Assembly: GCA_014529385.2 (NCBI GenBank) | Contig: CM043967.1 | Coordinates: 86,789,278 to 86,853,277 of the forward strand | DNA from: Adiantum capillus-veneris | Lineage: Eukaryota > Streptophyta > Polypodiopsida > Polypodiales > Pteridaceae | Length of the DNA stretch: 64,000 nucleotides | Direction: 5' to 3' | Part shown: piece after piece, positions 11,123 through 24,237 of the stretch | Numbering within the stretch: the first letter of the stretch is position 1 | Layout of the letters: every line of letters begins with the position of its first letter | Notes under the pieces: generated by a model | Databases searched by the model: none | What the model was told of the DNA's origin: nothing | Seen by the model: the letters and a program-made list of their open reading frames with translations, nothing else | Position numbers and translations under genes: made by a program

Positions 11123-12620
11123 TGATGGGGGCTTTTCACAAGCCAATCTTCCATACCCTTCTTCTCTTGTCCCCACCCCATGAAAACCCCCTCTTAGGGA
11201 GGGAGTGATAAAAGGCATTGGAAAAAGTAAGAAAAAAAAAAGTATGATTATGTAAATATATAAGAAAGATAAAATAGGCCACCTCATGCCTGCGGGGTAG
11301 CCCATCCCCACCTTGCCTCCTTTTTCTTCACTGTTGCCCTACCGTGTGTCCCTTTTCCTCTCCTCCACTCAAAAGGTCAACCCCCTCTCTCTTCCCCTTG
11401 TCCTTTCTCCTTTCTCTCTCCCCTCAAGCTACCCCACATCTCACCAATAATGCATTATAACTCACCAATAATGCACCCTAACTCACATGAAACTTACCCT
11501 ATCTTCCAAAATAGTATACCCCACCTCCTCTTTCTCTCTCCTATCATATCCCATGACCCAAATACCCCCCTCTCTCTCTAAAGGGCGCCATATCTCTTGT
11601 CTTGTAGCTAAAAAACCTCCCCCACACTCACACACACACACTCAGTTTCACTGAAAAAGGTGCCCACAGACCCATCCCCACCCGGTGGTTACCTGATTTT
11701 TCTTGTGTTCACACACATCTGCACACAGATTCACCTCTGAGCACACTCCCCTCTCTCCCCTCTTGTAATTACTTTATTCTCCATGTCACCTCTCACTTTT
11801 TTTTCATCAACCCATCTCTCTCTCTTAGTCTCTCTCTCATGAGACTGCTGCTCTGGCACATATACACACAGCCAGACAAGTGGGGCCCACAGTCACATGG
11901 CCTATGTAGATAATGATTTCTTCATTTCTAAATTCTAGAATTCCTCCCCCTCCTCCCCTATATAAAGAGGGATCACCATCACACTAAACACACACACACC
12001 ATCACCAAAGAGTACACTATGCACTGTGTGTGGCTAGTGCACACACACACACACACACCCACACCATCACCATCACCGCAATCACCATGCTCGTCTTAAG
12101 CATGACCTCTATACCCTTGGGCTATGGAAGATGAAGGGAAACTAAATGAAGGATGATGGCCGTAACCCTCGTGCAAGTCTTCTCCATCAACTCCCACCTA
12201 TCCGCCATGTGCTCTACCACGCTCTCCCTTCTCATTCCCCTACCCTATGCTCCCCATTTCATCGCCTTATTCTCTAAATAAAGCTTGAGGTTTTGTGAGT
12301 ATGTTTTCTTGCAATGTTTTGCCCATGTGAGGTGTGCGGAATCGCCACCTAGTCTTGTGTTTGGAGTGAGCTTGTGTATGTGTGAAGGGTGTGTGGATTC
12401 GCCATCCTTTTGTGGTGCCTAAGTACTAAGCCGCTATACCCCCTCCCTCACTCTGTCTTCCTCTCTCTCTCTCTCACTTGATCTCATTCCCTTTCCTCTT
12501 CATCATTGCTCCCAAGCATCCATCTCTCTTGGATGAAAACTTTGTTATGGTGGTGTGTTGTTTGCGTCCTAGCCGCTAAAGCTAGGTGGTGCCCCCTGTT
12601 TGCTTTACCATGACAGGCTC
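11123..12620 (+). repeat. Probable 3' LTR of the dual-RNase-H gypsy element
   Basis: Starts with TG just after the polypurine tract. It has a TATA box (TATATAAA at 11959-11966) followed by a CA-repeat-rich 5' transcript region, and an AATAAA polyadenylation signal at 12277-12282, giving a normal U3-R-U5 order. CT-rich and CA-rich low-complexity stretches fill much of it (for example (AC)n around 12034-12058). The right end is a guess, since no second LTR lies in the window. Confidence 0.55.
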
Positions 12621-12699
12621 GAGGCGCGCCATTTGGTCCCCGGTGTTTTAGAGGCCGTCGGGGTTTGGGGTTCGCTTTTCTCTTGTCACTATGATAATC

Positions 12700-13140
12700 A
12701 ATAAGAGGCAGGATGATAGGGTTTGGTGATGCGAGAATTTCTCCTACTCTTTGGGCACCAAACAGGAACACCATACGTTGTTGAAAATGGATTTTTCTAC
12801 TAATTGCAATGTTTATTCTAATGTGTGGAGTGAAATGAAAGGGGAAAACCTCTATTCTTGGGCCATTATCCATTGTCTATGCATGACCTAATTCTTAAAA
12901 CAAAACAAAAATATAGATGTCCAAACTAAGGTCGTACCTAATGAGAGGCAAAATAAAAGGATTTACTGATGCGTTTATCTCTGCCACCTAAGAGGACCTA
13001 AAATTCTATGAATTACACGTTGAAATTGCAACTTAGCACTAACAATTATGTGTACCTTTTGCCTTGCAATGGGAATGAAGGGATCATACAAATTCTCGTG
13101 ATTCATGCAAGCTACTTGATTATGCTAAAGGTTGAGCCTA
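12700..13140. repeat. Two diverged direct repeats of about 240 bp
   Basis: The stretch from about 12702 (AAGAGGCAGGATGATAGGG, then a TGATGCG motif) resembles the stretch from about 12942 (GAGAGGCAAAATAAAAGGA, then TGATGCG), continuing with further matches such as CGTTGTTGAAAATG against CGTTGAAATTGC. Similarity is modest and judged by eye. The function is unknown; it may be LTR or leader sequence. Confidence 0.4.
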
Positions 13141-13149
13141 CACAAAACA

Positions 13150-14010
13150 TACACAAGCCGTCCTCAGTAGGGGCACCAATTTGAGGCGGTCTGGGGCGGG
13201 CAACAAGAAGAGCGGCCTCTAAACACCCTTCGAGGCTCCAGTGCTGCTTAATTGGGGCTGGGGCAAGCACAATCAGAGACAACAACAACCAACAGCCAAA
13301 AACCATACAAGAAAAGGGGCACCACCTAGTTGTAGATGCGAACTAGGACGCACGTGATATCTCCTTGTACTCAAATGCACAAAGAGAGGGGAATGAAAGA
13401 TAGCCACACACACCAAACACAAACATTCACCACGCCAGAGAGAGGTAAAGCGCACAAATCAACTTGAGCAACTCATTCTTAGCCTTAAAGACTAGATGCA
13501 CACAAAGCTTGATGAGAAATAGAGAGACAACACAAAACTTGACCTGATTGCCAATACACAAATTGTCTTAGGGTCACGGGAGCCCTCTCACCGAGCACCC
13601 TCTTACAATTCACCTTTTAGGCAAACAATTCAACAAGCCCTCAAACCACCAAGCATGAAATGGCACAACAAACTTCAAAGGACAATATACCTTCAACCAC
13701 CTGATGAGCCAACTTATCAAGTCCATTTGGAGAGAAGAGTCGTAGTTGCAACATACAATTGCACCCAAAACTATAAATCTTATTTATGCACAAGAGTAGG
13801 CTACAAGTGTGGTGAAGAGTATGGCATACACTCCACTCCTCTAGATGGCATAACTAACTTCAAGCTTCTCCATGCACCTATGTGTAGTGATGGAATAGAG
13901 CACTCACAATGCACACACTCTACACAACTAGGCTTGAAGAGTGGTGTGGTGTAGTGTGATCATGTGATGATTTACAAGGGAGAGAAGGGCTCTATTTATA
14001 GGTTTTAGAA
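13150..14010 (-). repeat. LTR-like sequence in reverse orientation, related to the LTR at 11.1-12.6 kb
   Basis: Read on the minus strand there is a TATA box (CCTATAAATAGAG, 13990-14003). Further on come GCGTCCTAG, CTAGGTGGTGCCCC (around 13310-13350) and GTGTTTAGAGGCCG (around 13213-13228). The same three motifs occur in the same order on the plus strand at about 12567-12660. This looks like a diverged LTR of a related element inserted in the opposite direction. No coding region of that second element is recognised. Confidence 0.45.
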
Positions 14011-16335
14011 GCCCCGATTTGGATTAGTCCTAATCAAGTTTATTTGAAGGAATAAAAGATTATACATATATATATATATTTTTAATGAGGGTGGGTCTCT
14101 GTTGTCCTTTGAGTCACATGGATGTGGGCTCAAGGGAAGAGAATTATTGAGGATGAAAGGAGAGAGGGATTGAGTGAATAATTTGGGAGGGCCTACTCTA
14201 GTAGAGGGTGCATTTTACAATAAGGTTAGTGGTTAGTAGTTAGTAATTATCACTAAAAAATATTTACAAAATCATTCACCAAATGGCGAGATATATGATG
14301 AGAAAAGTTAGAGAAGGGATGAGCTTGTAAAGAGAGGTTGAAGCTTTGGAGAAGTTGACATTCACCTCTTTACAACACCGAAAGAAGAAGCAGTCAGCAT
14401 GGCGAAGTAGCGCGTGTCGATGAAGCTATGTTATCTTCAAACCTTGGAAAATTCATGATAAAGCCTTCATTTGCAGAGATTAACCTTGGATTTTTGCTGA
14501 TTTTTTTGAAGTTCTTTACAAAGTTGAATAGAGTGGTAATATGGACATATATGTAGAGAGAAAGGGGGACACATAGGGTGTAGAAATGAAGGATGAAGGC
14601 TATGGAGGTGTGAGAGATGTGGCAACGGTGAAGAGGGTGAATTAGGACATGGGAGTTGCAGGTTTGGGAGTGGGAAGGAGAGGGAGGAGTGTGTGTGAAA
14701 GAGGAAAATGATAAAGTGGAAGAGGGAGTGTGGCTGCATAGCATGGGCAAACTGGGGTCCACCGATAAAATCATAGCTCACAGCTCGTAGCTCAAAAAAA
14801 TATGAAACAATTTGAGGTGAAAGTTCAGCTCACGAGCTACAACTTTTGTTTGTATCACCTTTTCAAATTCGGGGAGCATGTGATCTTTAAAAATTCAGTA
14901 AGACCGATTGTTTTTTCCACTGCACAAGGTCCTTGTGAGGTCCTTCTTTGGATGATTCTTTTGAATACCTCCAAGAGTGAGCTCCCCATGGTGCATGCAT
15001 GCATGCCACATACCCTTGACCTTATTTGGTAGGTCTATAATTGAAGATATTGTTGAGATCATGATATAAGTGAATAGTACAACTAAGAAAATCAAATATT
15101 GAGGGGTCTAAGAAAATATATACATGTCAACTATAAATAATATAGGTGGAAAAAATATAAAGGGGTCAAAATAAATCTCTCTCATTATAAGTCTACCATA
15201 AAAAGATGAATATTTTTGGTGTTATAATTTATGAGAGTAGAAGAGAATAGATGTAGGAAGGAAAAAATCACAATAGTGAAAAAATATACACATAAATAAA
15301 ACTAGTTTTTTTTGGATTTTTGTTGGGATGGAGCTACACCAAAAATAAGAGAAGCTTACATGAATTTATTTTTATATGGAATAAAGAGTATGCAAAATGG
15401 TAAGAAAACATATGGTAATGGTGAGTCAATGTACATAGCATAAATAACACACCATAGGTAGAAATATTTAAATAAATACCAAAATAATTATGAAAAATCC
15501 TTTTATTTAGGCTCTATATACAATGAAATATCTACACACAAATGGGCCATAATATACTTATATTTTTTATATTTTTATATTTTTTTGGCTCAACTAGCCC
15601 AGTGACTAGCTAGCTGAGGGTTTTTAAGAAGATATGGGAAAAGTCCCCTAACTCACACACACCTATGTACAGTGAAATAGTAGGGATAACCAAAATGTTT
15701 GAGTGATTTGATAGGGGGAGGTAGCTTACTATGGCAATTATGGAGAGCCGAAAAACGGCTATCACTGCTACTTATGGTAGGTAGTCGTATCTGTTACCTG
15801 CAAGCCTATCTTGAGTTAGCAAGTTTCAGAATTGAATTTGGGTTAGTAGAAGTCTAGTTAGCCTAAGGTTAACATTTTCTAAGGTATGTATGTCATGAAT
15901 GTGGATGTGCATACATGAGTATGCATGGGCGTGGATGTGCATGCATGGTCATGGTATGTATGGACATGCGTCCCCATCATGTATGGCCACGGGTCAGGAG
16001 CATAGCTAGTCTTATGACAAGTGTTAGGTTAGGCATGGAGAGTGTAGCATGGAGGCTAAGCATGGGCTAGATAAGGTGGCACATGGGTCAATAGGGAGGT
16101 GTGGCATAGTATGGGCAATAAAGCATGGACGTAGGACACCACACCTCCTCAAAATAGCAAAAATCTAGCGCTACCCCCCCTTGTGGAAATCGGATTTTGC
16201 AAGTGTGTGAGAGTGAGAAAGAGAGAGAGGGAGTATAGGCAAGTGAGGACACCTCAGTAGGGAACCCCCACACCTAGCATGACACTTGAAGGTGTGTGTG
16301 TGTGTGTGTATCACATAGCATGATACTTGTATGTG

Positions 16336-16383
<48 letters not shown>

Positions 16384-16433
16384 GGGCTCTAGTTCCAATT
16401 TTAGCAAGACAAATAGAACCTCCTTGAGGGGAT
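14011..16433. other. Repeat debris without recognisable gene
   Basis: AT-rich sequence with scattered low complexity: a short AT run at about 14070, a Ser/Pro-coding CT-rich segment at 14550-14720 that gives spurious minus-strand frames, and GCATG-rich simple sequence at 15890-15990. The part next to 14010 may be U3 of the inverted LTR-like sequence. I see no gene. Confidence 0.5.
16290..16381. repeat. (GT)n microsatellite
   Basis: Interrupted GT runs, the longest at about 16339-16380. They create false HTHTHT-type frames on the minus strand. Confidence 0.9.
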
Positions 16434-16446
16434 GTCTATATAAGAG
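16434..16446 (+). promoter_or_regulatory. TATA-box-like core promoter
   Basis: The string GTCTATATAAGAGTAGC around 16434 resembles a plant TATA box, followed downstream by a CACACACAATCC-type start region as seen in LTRs. No reading frame directly downstream supports a gene. It may be the U3/R boundary of an old LTR that includes the gag-exon remnant at 17412. Confidence 0.35.
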
Positions 16447-17411
16447 TAGCTTCAACCCTTTCTAGGCACACACAATCCTCAAGACAGTGCAAGGAAGTGC
16501 TGCTACTAGAGTGAATTTTTGTGAAGTCTTCTCTACATCACATAATACACAAAGGAGATCTATCAAAGGTAGTCAAATTATGTTTATACTAATACTATTT
16601 CTCCATAGCCTCTTTTCTCTAGAGGATTCCTATGTTGAGCCTAATTATGCTAGCTGGCTACAACATTAAGCAATCTATTCCCTACTATAATCCATGTGAA
16701 GTATTGTCAATGGTATTCGTCCATTGATTGTAGTTCTATTATTGGATTAAGGAACACCTTGCTTCTTAAGTATATTTAATTTTTCTTAATTGAGCATAAG
16801 TTTATGAACATTATTATCATTGCTAGTTAAAGAAGGTTGTGCATAATTATGTTGTAAAGCTCTTTCACCTATGATTCTCTAAGATATCGTGAATCTTTTT
16901 CTCTTTGTTATGTCCCAAATTGAAGTCTAATCAAGGTGATGAAAACCTTGATTTTTCCATGAAATTAGGGTAAAATTATGAGAATTCTTTCATACTAAAA
17001 GATACATAGTTAGAGTCTTGCTTTGCACTAGTAAATTATGCATAATCTATGGATGATAGTGTGGAAGTTAATCATTTACTACAATTGGTATTTACATGGT
17101 TATAGTCTATCATTGTGTATTATATAGATGCATCTAATTAGTGCATTAATCTTGATCTCATGTTACATATGGGATAAATCTTGGTTATGATAATCTTAGT
17201 GTGAGTTTATGAGTAATTAGGATATAATCATCTCGTTGTACTCTTGAGTTAGCTTGCACACTTATAGTTGTGAAAGCTTGTTAATTAGCTCAGTATTAAG
17301 TATAAAACTAAGGTTATCCTTGTTAAGTTTTCTCATTTGGTTGTTGTGGGAATTTTTGTATTACACTTAGTCTCTTCATTTTTCTGAAAGAACTAATCCT
17401 AATAGTGAGAA
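16447..17411. other. AT-rich noncoding sequence
   Basis: No supported gene. A weak TATA-like GTATAAAAC lies near 17300, about 110 bp ahead of the gag-exon remnant at 17412. Confidence 0.45.
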
Positions 17412-17549
17412 ATGGCTCCCAAAATAACTCGGTTTGGTGGTGCTAACGACCGTGAGGTGGGAACTAGCAACATGGTGACGAAAGGTAAGGCGCCAATGAG
17501 AGAGGGAAATTCGGCCATCTCACGAAGGGACATGGAGGAAATTCATGAG
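17412..17549 (+). pseudogene. Gag first-exon remnant (MAPK...GANDxExGTSN)
   Basis: The ATG at 17412 opens MAPKITRFGGANDREVGTSN, which shares 14 of 20 residues with the exon found inside the chromovirus LTRs at 35262 and 41750 (MAPKRARTQGANDHEAGTSN). The frame stays open for 46 codons and reaches a GAG/GTAGGA splice-donor-like site at 17549/17550. Reading through the donor hits a TAG at 17556-17558. As in the chromovirus, the exon would end in phase 0. No matching gag second exon, primer binding site or LTR pair is seen nearby, so it is an isolated remnant of a related element on the opposite strand. Confidence 0.55.
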
Positions 17550-17558
17550 GTAGGATAG

Positions 17559-18590
17559 ATTTTATTTTGTATCTTACATAAGCATTGCATTACGATAACT
17601 TTAGGAAATATGTTGGAAATCCAACTGAGACAATGGTATTAGTAATTTAACGGTTTTTATCTAAATTTAAATTTCAATTAATAGGAAAGGAATGTTTTAT
17701 GGAAAGACTGTTTTGAGGTAGGAAAGAATGATTGTTAAGGAAAAACTAGCTAAACCAAATTTCATTCATTATTCCAATGTCGATTTAGTCTGAAGCCCCT
17801 ATTGATCACAGGGCGATAGCTCACGAAGTTATCGCAGGAGCTAAATCCACGACTTTCTTTTTATGCGGTGGATATGTCCATGGCTTGCTTTTGATGTGGT
17901 GGTTACATAATTTTACCCGGAGGGTTACTCCAGGAATTGGGTGGATCATGGACTGGTTGTATGGGCGGCCAATTGACAACAGGTGGAGTTAACACTCACT
18001 GGAGGTCCTCACGACTCCAGGACATTGGAATTTTTAATGAAGTATTGTTTGTTGAGTACTTTTTCCTAGGAAAGATATGTTTTGGTGCCGATTTTTCTTG
18101 ATTGAAGGGAATTGTCTTAAGGAACTTGTGTCGAGGAAATATAAAGAAGGAAACCTAAGTGTTGAACAACAATGTGTTAGTAATTAGGCCACACAAAGAC
18201 TCTGTGTGAGTGTGGGGTGGAAAGTGGGGGCTTGGATCGGGTTGCCAAAGCCTACGAGACGGGTGGTCCCGATCAGTCGGGGAACTCTCTACCCTGTGTG
18301 ATAGAGTATGAAATTGGATATCTTATTATGCCAAAGCGGTAGGAACTCAATATACGTGCCTCTGAAAGCTACGAGGAAAAAGGCACCGAGGTTTCTTCTC
18401 CTCCTGGAAGATGTGATTAGGACTGATAGTACGTAGTTATGCTTCCCCTGTGGTGCGGAGCTAGATTCCTTTCACTGGTGGCTTGGAATCAACTCACTAA
18501 GTGATGAGAGACCATCCATTGGTTTGCTTCCGCATAGGATCTAGCGACCGTCAGGTGTCCTCTAGTTCCATCAAGGTGAGACGGGGAGGG
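17559..18590. other. Noncoding, probably intron or leader of a dead gypsy element
   Basis: No open frame of note. It directly follows the possible donor at 17550 and may be the leader intron of the same element. This is inferred only from position. Confidence 0.3.
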
Positions 18591-18594
18591 GACC

Positions 18595-19146
18595 TCACAA
18601 CAGAGTTAACAGAAACCTTGTCAACCATATCACTAGGTTTAGATTTTGCAACATCAAATTTGAGATTGTGCCTTCTCCTTGTTTCGGATCCTTTTGGTGA
18701 CCTCCTGTATAATGCTGAGAAAACGCTTGAAGAAATTGATCAGGAAAACTTGGGACCAACTTCAATATTTTCTTTAGACTAATTTTAGTAGGAGCATCCA
18801 TCAGAGCCTCAAAAAATGGTTCAGATCAACCTTACAAATTTACTTCTTGCTGACCACCATCCTATGCTCTAGGAGCATAGTCTGGTGCCAACTCTGGTGC
18901 CAACATTAGATTGATGATTTGTACCCCCTGCTTCTTTTGCAACTTAAGAATCTCCTTAACCACTCCTCCCCTAATCCAATTGTGAATTTCCCGATCAATA
19001 GGTGGTACTACCCTACTCTTAGGAACTTTTTCCTTATCCGTCTTATGACCTTCCGTAGTCATGACCATGCCTCTAGGGATCTGCTGTTCCTTGAACACTT
19101 CCTCAATCTGAATACATTTGGTACAATCACAATGGAAATGGTTCAC
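18595..19146 (-). pseudogene. Possible gypsy gag-protease linker remnant
   Basis: Two short minus-strand frames adjoin (18862-19146 and 18595-18801). The second reads MDAPTKISLKKILKLVPSFP, which resembles the stretch just ahead of the protease in many gypsy polyproteins (compare PKITWPQLLHLAPKVRRQW in the element at 7090-7150). No protease active site follows, and I cannot identify the first frame. Weak assignment. Confidence 0.3.
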
Positions 19147-20704
19147 AAATTTTTCGGGCTACAACAATCCAGAGCATATGTCAGGACTGCACTATGTACT
19201 ATTCAAAAGGTCTTCAGAGAGTCTTCAGGATTCTCCTGAAGAATTTCTTCTAGAATTACAACATTCAATTGTGCAAGAGGTTGTCCTTGGGGGGTTTACT
19301 TCTTAGAAATGTAAGCTACCACGTGGGTTTAAATGAATGGATTTTTTAATTGCCAAAATTTTAACAAGATTATATTAAGAGAATGTGTTTTCTAATTGAT
19401 TTTAGAGAAAAACTCGTAACGTTTTTAAGTTTACCTTAAGCATGTAAGTAAAGGGGTTTTTTTAATACCCTTTGAACGCACCTTATATGAATAGTTTCTT
19501 AAAGGTCACCCCTAAGGGGTTGTTGTTGAGATTTATCTGATGTGTTGCTATACCAGATTATAGCAATGCCTCTTTTTGTGCAATGCTTACACCACAAGGA
19601 GCAGTTAGGATCGTGTTGATGACCTATTGTCCTTGGAGGTTAGGATTACACCAACATTTATAAAAAAATAGTCCAAACACTTGACACATGTGGTAGTAGG
19701 GCCTTTCTAGTATTCCCAACCTTGTAAGTCTCATTGTAAAATCCTATGTCACTCCTCCTGAAGGTGTGTTGACCAGACATTCAATATTGAATTGGTCTCC
19801 TTCTTCATCTTCGTCTATTAATGCTTATGTCTCACCAAATTCTGTAGTCCTAAGACAAAACCTTGTCCAATATGGATGTCCTACATTTGATTGACTTCCA
19901 TCATCTCCACTCATACAATGAAAACCTATCTTTGTGATGCCAATTGCTTGAGTGTGTGCCGCCTTCGGATTTCAAGATACCTCCCACCAATCTTCCATTC
20001 AAGAAACCCCACCTTGCGGAAAGATTGGAAATACCAAATGGGACCATACATCCAAAGATAAACTTCACTTTTTGGACTGACCACTACCTACACATCTCTA
20101 GGGAATAGTGGGTAATATTCTTGTAGGAAGATATTATTGTATTCATCCCTAAGTTCTTCTTCTGACACCCAATGTCGGATCGGAATTCATAAAGTAACTC
20201 AGTACTTTCACCCTCTGATATCAGGCTACCCCTGCAATCATGCAATAGTCAAACACCGTCTTTAATACATTTGTTGGATCACGAAAACGTAATGGGCTTG
20301 GCATGTTGGGACCCTAATTTGTCTCTGTAGTGCCTCTCATATATCCCTGATAACCTTACGAACTCATCAAGAAGAACACAAGAAACAGAACATTATACAT
20401 AGGTTGATAGATAGCTGCCACATGTCTTAGTTAGTTTCTTCCATCCATCATACAGACCCTCTCAAGGCGCCAAAAAATACATACTCTTTTCCAAAAGGAC
20501 ACACCCCTCAAAATATGTCGTTTTGTAACTTATGACTAACTATTTCCTTACATCTTACTAACTGACTCCTGACTAACAAATTACTAATTATTGACTAACT
20601 ACTTCATGATTACCTACTAATAATATAATATAGGCTCTTTACACGTGTACTTTTATGTATACATTAGAGGGGAGGGTTTTTTTTAATAGGTACAAAATTT
20701 AAAT

Positions 20705-20707
<3 letters not shown>

Positions 20708-20739
<32 letters not shown>

Positions 20740-20782
20740 GGATGCGTCCGCACGCGCACGCGCACGCGCACACACACACACT
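20708..20782. repeat. Alternating purine-pyrimidine tract (CA)n/(CG-CA)n
   Basis: An (AC)n run at 20708-20736, a short spacer with GGATGCGTCC, then alternating CG/CA sequence at 20750-20781. The whole is almost strictly alternating purine-pyrimidine. Confidence 0.9.
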
Positions 20783-22489
20783 TGGTCACTGCATCTGACC
20801 GTGATGGCTAGTTCTAGTTACACTAACTCAACTTAGTAGTATTGATACCCACAATATGTATACAGCTGATGCTGTACCCAACATACTTTTGGCAGTGGAC
20901 TAATCCTTTTGCTGCATAATTACAAGTAGCCTACTCTTAGCATAAGGCTCTCTACTGTAAGATTAATTACTAAATTAAGATTTGAACTCCTTATTGTTTG
21001 CTTACTATGCTGACTTGGTGAGCATGGTCATATGAGTTCCTCTTATAAGCTGCTCCTGACATAAACCAATGCAAGGTTTTTATTCAATATCTGTTGCCAC
21101 ACTTGTAAACTACCTCATAGGGTGATTTTAATTAGGACCTTGATTCCGACTATTACTTACACTGCTGTCTTGGTTAGCAGGGACCACAGTAGGAGCAATC
21201 CCTTAAAAAATCTTTAACCCATAAGTATGAACCACAAAAAGGCTTGGTGGGAGCAGTCGCGTAAGATTTTAACCTATTGGAATCAAGTGATGGGTCACCT
21301 TTCCATTTTTTCCTCCTGTCACCACCAATCCCCTTCCCCTTCCGATTATGATTGGCGGCCCGATGATGCCTGTTGCTCTGCCTTTTCATAAAATCTCGTC
21401 CTCCTTAGGGCTTGCGCATGATCCCGATGAAGATTACGTGCCATGAATGGCTTGCAGGGGGTGGCCTTACTTGGATTGCTGTGACGACTACTGCCATGCT
21501 TCTCTGACCCCTATATGAAGGTGAGGGGCTCTTCCCTTCACTTAGACTTGGGCTCTCTTGGATCTTTGGATAAAATCGAGTGATTACTTCTACTCACAGA
21601 TTATTTAACTCTGTACTCAAAATCTCAATACTTAGGTATTCCCTTGCTCTGTTGGGGGACTTTAACCGATTTTTCTACCTTAATAATTTTGAAAGAACTG
21701 TACATTTGGAATTCTTTTTAGCTAAGGAATATGGTATGGTAACCTAGGTACTGACATTTTCTCATCACTCAAGGGGACCTTTTGCTTCTTGCCTGGTACT
21801 GATTGCATACTTACTCTAGTTTTTTCTGTTGGCAACAATTTTGACAGACGTGTGGTTACAGTTGGGGTTTTTTACTACCTAAATGTGTTATATTATGGTG
21901 ATAAGGGGGAAACTTTTCTAACTGTGTTGAACATTGGTGGATATTATAGATTGTATGATGGTTCTTATTCCTTCAAGATAGTATTCTGATGGGTTATGTG
22001 GTGGTTCATAAGCCAGCAGTAAGTTATAGTGGGATTTCGGGGAGAAATGTTTTCAGCTTACAAGCTTTTACAAAACCATGAGAATTGATTTACTGATGGT
22101 AGATGAGCTTGGAAATTGTAGGTTCTAAACTAGTTATGTTACTTACACTTTGAAGATTAAAACCATGAGTATCTATAGCTGACTGGCTTAATCTCTCTAC
22201 TCAGAAGGAGTTGCTTGTTTGCTTTGACTTACTTACATCCTGTTGTGCTAATTACTGGTTAAGTTCTTTTTGGATCTTGGATTTACCACTTCGTCCAAAA
22301 AATTGGTTTCTTTCAACTACAACTAGCTGGTGGGGGGTTACTTCCATAAAACTTAAACTTATACATTCATGCATATTATAGGTTTGATGCTTGGCTTAAA
22401 ATCTATAGATATATCTGATTTTTGGTGCTCTACTGCCAAACTATGTCCTGGTCTCTAGGTGAGATCTTACTTTCACAAATTGGCTATAT

Positions 22490-22860
22490 TTATGGTTGGA
22501 GATGGCTGGGTCTGGCTCTGGCTTTGGCTAGTACATCTTTGGCTCTAGCTAATACTTCTCTGAGCTTTTTTTAACAAGATCTGGTTTTCACTACCTGAAT
22601 ATGCTAGGATATTGTGTTATAGGGGAAACTAATTACTTTGACTAAATAAAAAATCTAACCTACAGGTGGTGGCTTGGATGTCTGGTCTACATCTGTCCTT
22701 GACATACAAGTAATTACCTGGGAGTTAGCTGTATCTAGGAGTTAGCTGGATCTAGCTCTAGCTCTGACTAGTACACCCTTGGCTCTAGTTTATACTACTC
22801 TGGGCTATTTTTTAGCAATATCTTTTTCTCTTTGCTGACCTTGCTGGACTTTGTCATGCT
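22490..22860. repeat. Diverged duplicate of about 240 bp
   Basis: A segment at about 22497-22600 (CTGGCTCTGG..., CTAGTACATCTTTGGCTCTA, TTTTTTTAACAAGATCT) resembles the one at about 22738-22840 (CTAGCTCTAG..., CTAGTACACCCTTGGCTCTA, TTTTTTAGCAATATCT). This is an old duplication. Confidence 0.5.
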
Positions 22861-23988
22861 GACCTTAACATGCAAAAAATCTGACATGCAGCTTGCTACT
22901 ATTTACTAGGAGTATGGTTTGGCTTTTTTTTGGTTTAGCTTTATACATAATCTGGTATTTTAAAGAGAATTGGCTTAAATTATGATCTAGTCTTGCTACT
23001 GATCTGGTGAATACTGATTTGGTATGGCTTGAGTGTAAACTGGTTGTAGCCAGATTTTGTACCTTCAGCTTGGTACTTATATTGTTAGCTTAATACTGGT
23101 CCTTTTTTCACTACATCTGGTTGAAATTTTTCTGGCCAACTATGGCATAAATCTGGATAATGATACTTTGGGCCTGCTCACTAAATCTTGAGTAAAAATC
23201 TATCTAAAAACTTTTGTTGTTATGCCTTATTGATGGTTCGTTGTGGCAGTGATTAGGAGATGACTTGAAAGAATTTTTTACCATTGAGAATGAGCTCCAA
23301 TTTTTGTGACTCTGGCTGATACTTCCTGGGCAGTTTAATCCAGCTGCTATTTTGATACCAAAGAAAATCTCATTATGGTACTTAAATGGGTGTTGTTAGG
23401 TAAGTAGGCCTATTGAAAAAATAAAAGATTACTTGTTTAACTAAGGTTCTTGCTGGCTGACCTAAACTTGGGTTTTTTTCATACAATGTTTAAACTAAAG
23501 AATTACATAAGATGATATGGAGTAGTTGACCTCCTCTCACAGTAAAAGGTTATTTTAAAGAAGAACTTTTTTAACATATGAAGCAATTCTTGTATGATTA
23601 CTTTGTATAGGATAGTAACTAGTCTAATAATTTTAAGTTTGACATGGATAACAACTGATAGGTTCTTTGAAGCCTGCCATACGTAGCCAATTCTAACATA
23701 TCTGTTGTCTTGACTATATGGATGCAGGTGAGAACTCTATCTTGTCTTAAAAAGGTTTAGCTTGCTGCAGTCCAACTTTGAAAACACTTGATGACTCAGC
23801 TGGGATAGTTATGATACCTTTGTATAAACTCATTTGGAATGATACTTCATTCTTATTATGTTGTACAGTTACGAATCAAATAATGAGTTGTTTCTATACT
23901 AATATTTGCCTAGACATCTATATCAAGTCTTCTTTTGAACGTCTTGTTCCTTGGTATGTATTTATAAAAGTAAAACATCTACACACGT

Positions 23989-23989
<1 letters not shown>

Positions 23990-24031
<42 letters not shown>
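23990..24031. repeat. (CA)n microsatellite
   Basis: Uninterrupted CA run, followed by ATATAGATATGG. Confidence 0.9.
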
Positions 24032-24035
<4 letters not shown>

Positions 24036-24137
24036 GATATGGGTATTATCAAAAATCTTTTTAATGCACATATATAGGGAGCTCTTGATGAGTGTCCACT
24101 ATGGGATTATCTACAATGTACAAGGTACGAAAACCTA

Positions 24138-24237
24138 TGACCAACTTGCTGTAGAGAGTGTGTTGAAAGCTCAATTTTAAAGTGTGTTGACCAACTTGGT
24201 GTAGAGAGTGTCTTGAGAGATCAATTTTAAAGGGAGA
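24138..24237. repeat. 50-bp tandem duplication
   Basis: Two adjacent copies begin TGACCAACTTG at 24138 and 24188 and continue TGTAGAGAGTGT ... TCAATTTTAAAG with a few substitutions. Confidence 0.85.

Larger units (their letters stand above)
6463..12620 (+). mobile_element. Ty3/gypsy element with dual RNase H (Tat/Ogre-like), 5' part missing
   Basis: Order on the plus strand: gag zinc knuckle, aspartic protease, reverse transcriptase, RNase H remnant, a second RNase H of the RVT_3 type, integrase, polypurine tract, 3' LTR. The second RNase H between pol and integrase is the hallmark of the Tat/Ogre branch. The left part (5' LTR, PBS, start of gag) lies beyond the CACTA insertion and outside the window. 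Three in-frame stops and one frameshift show that it is dead. The right end is estimated from LTR signals and is uncertain. Confidence 0.8.
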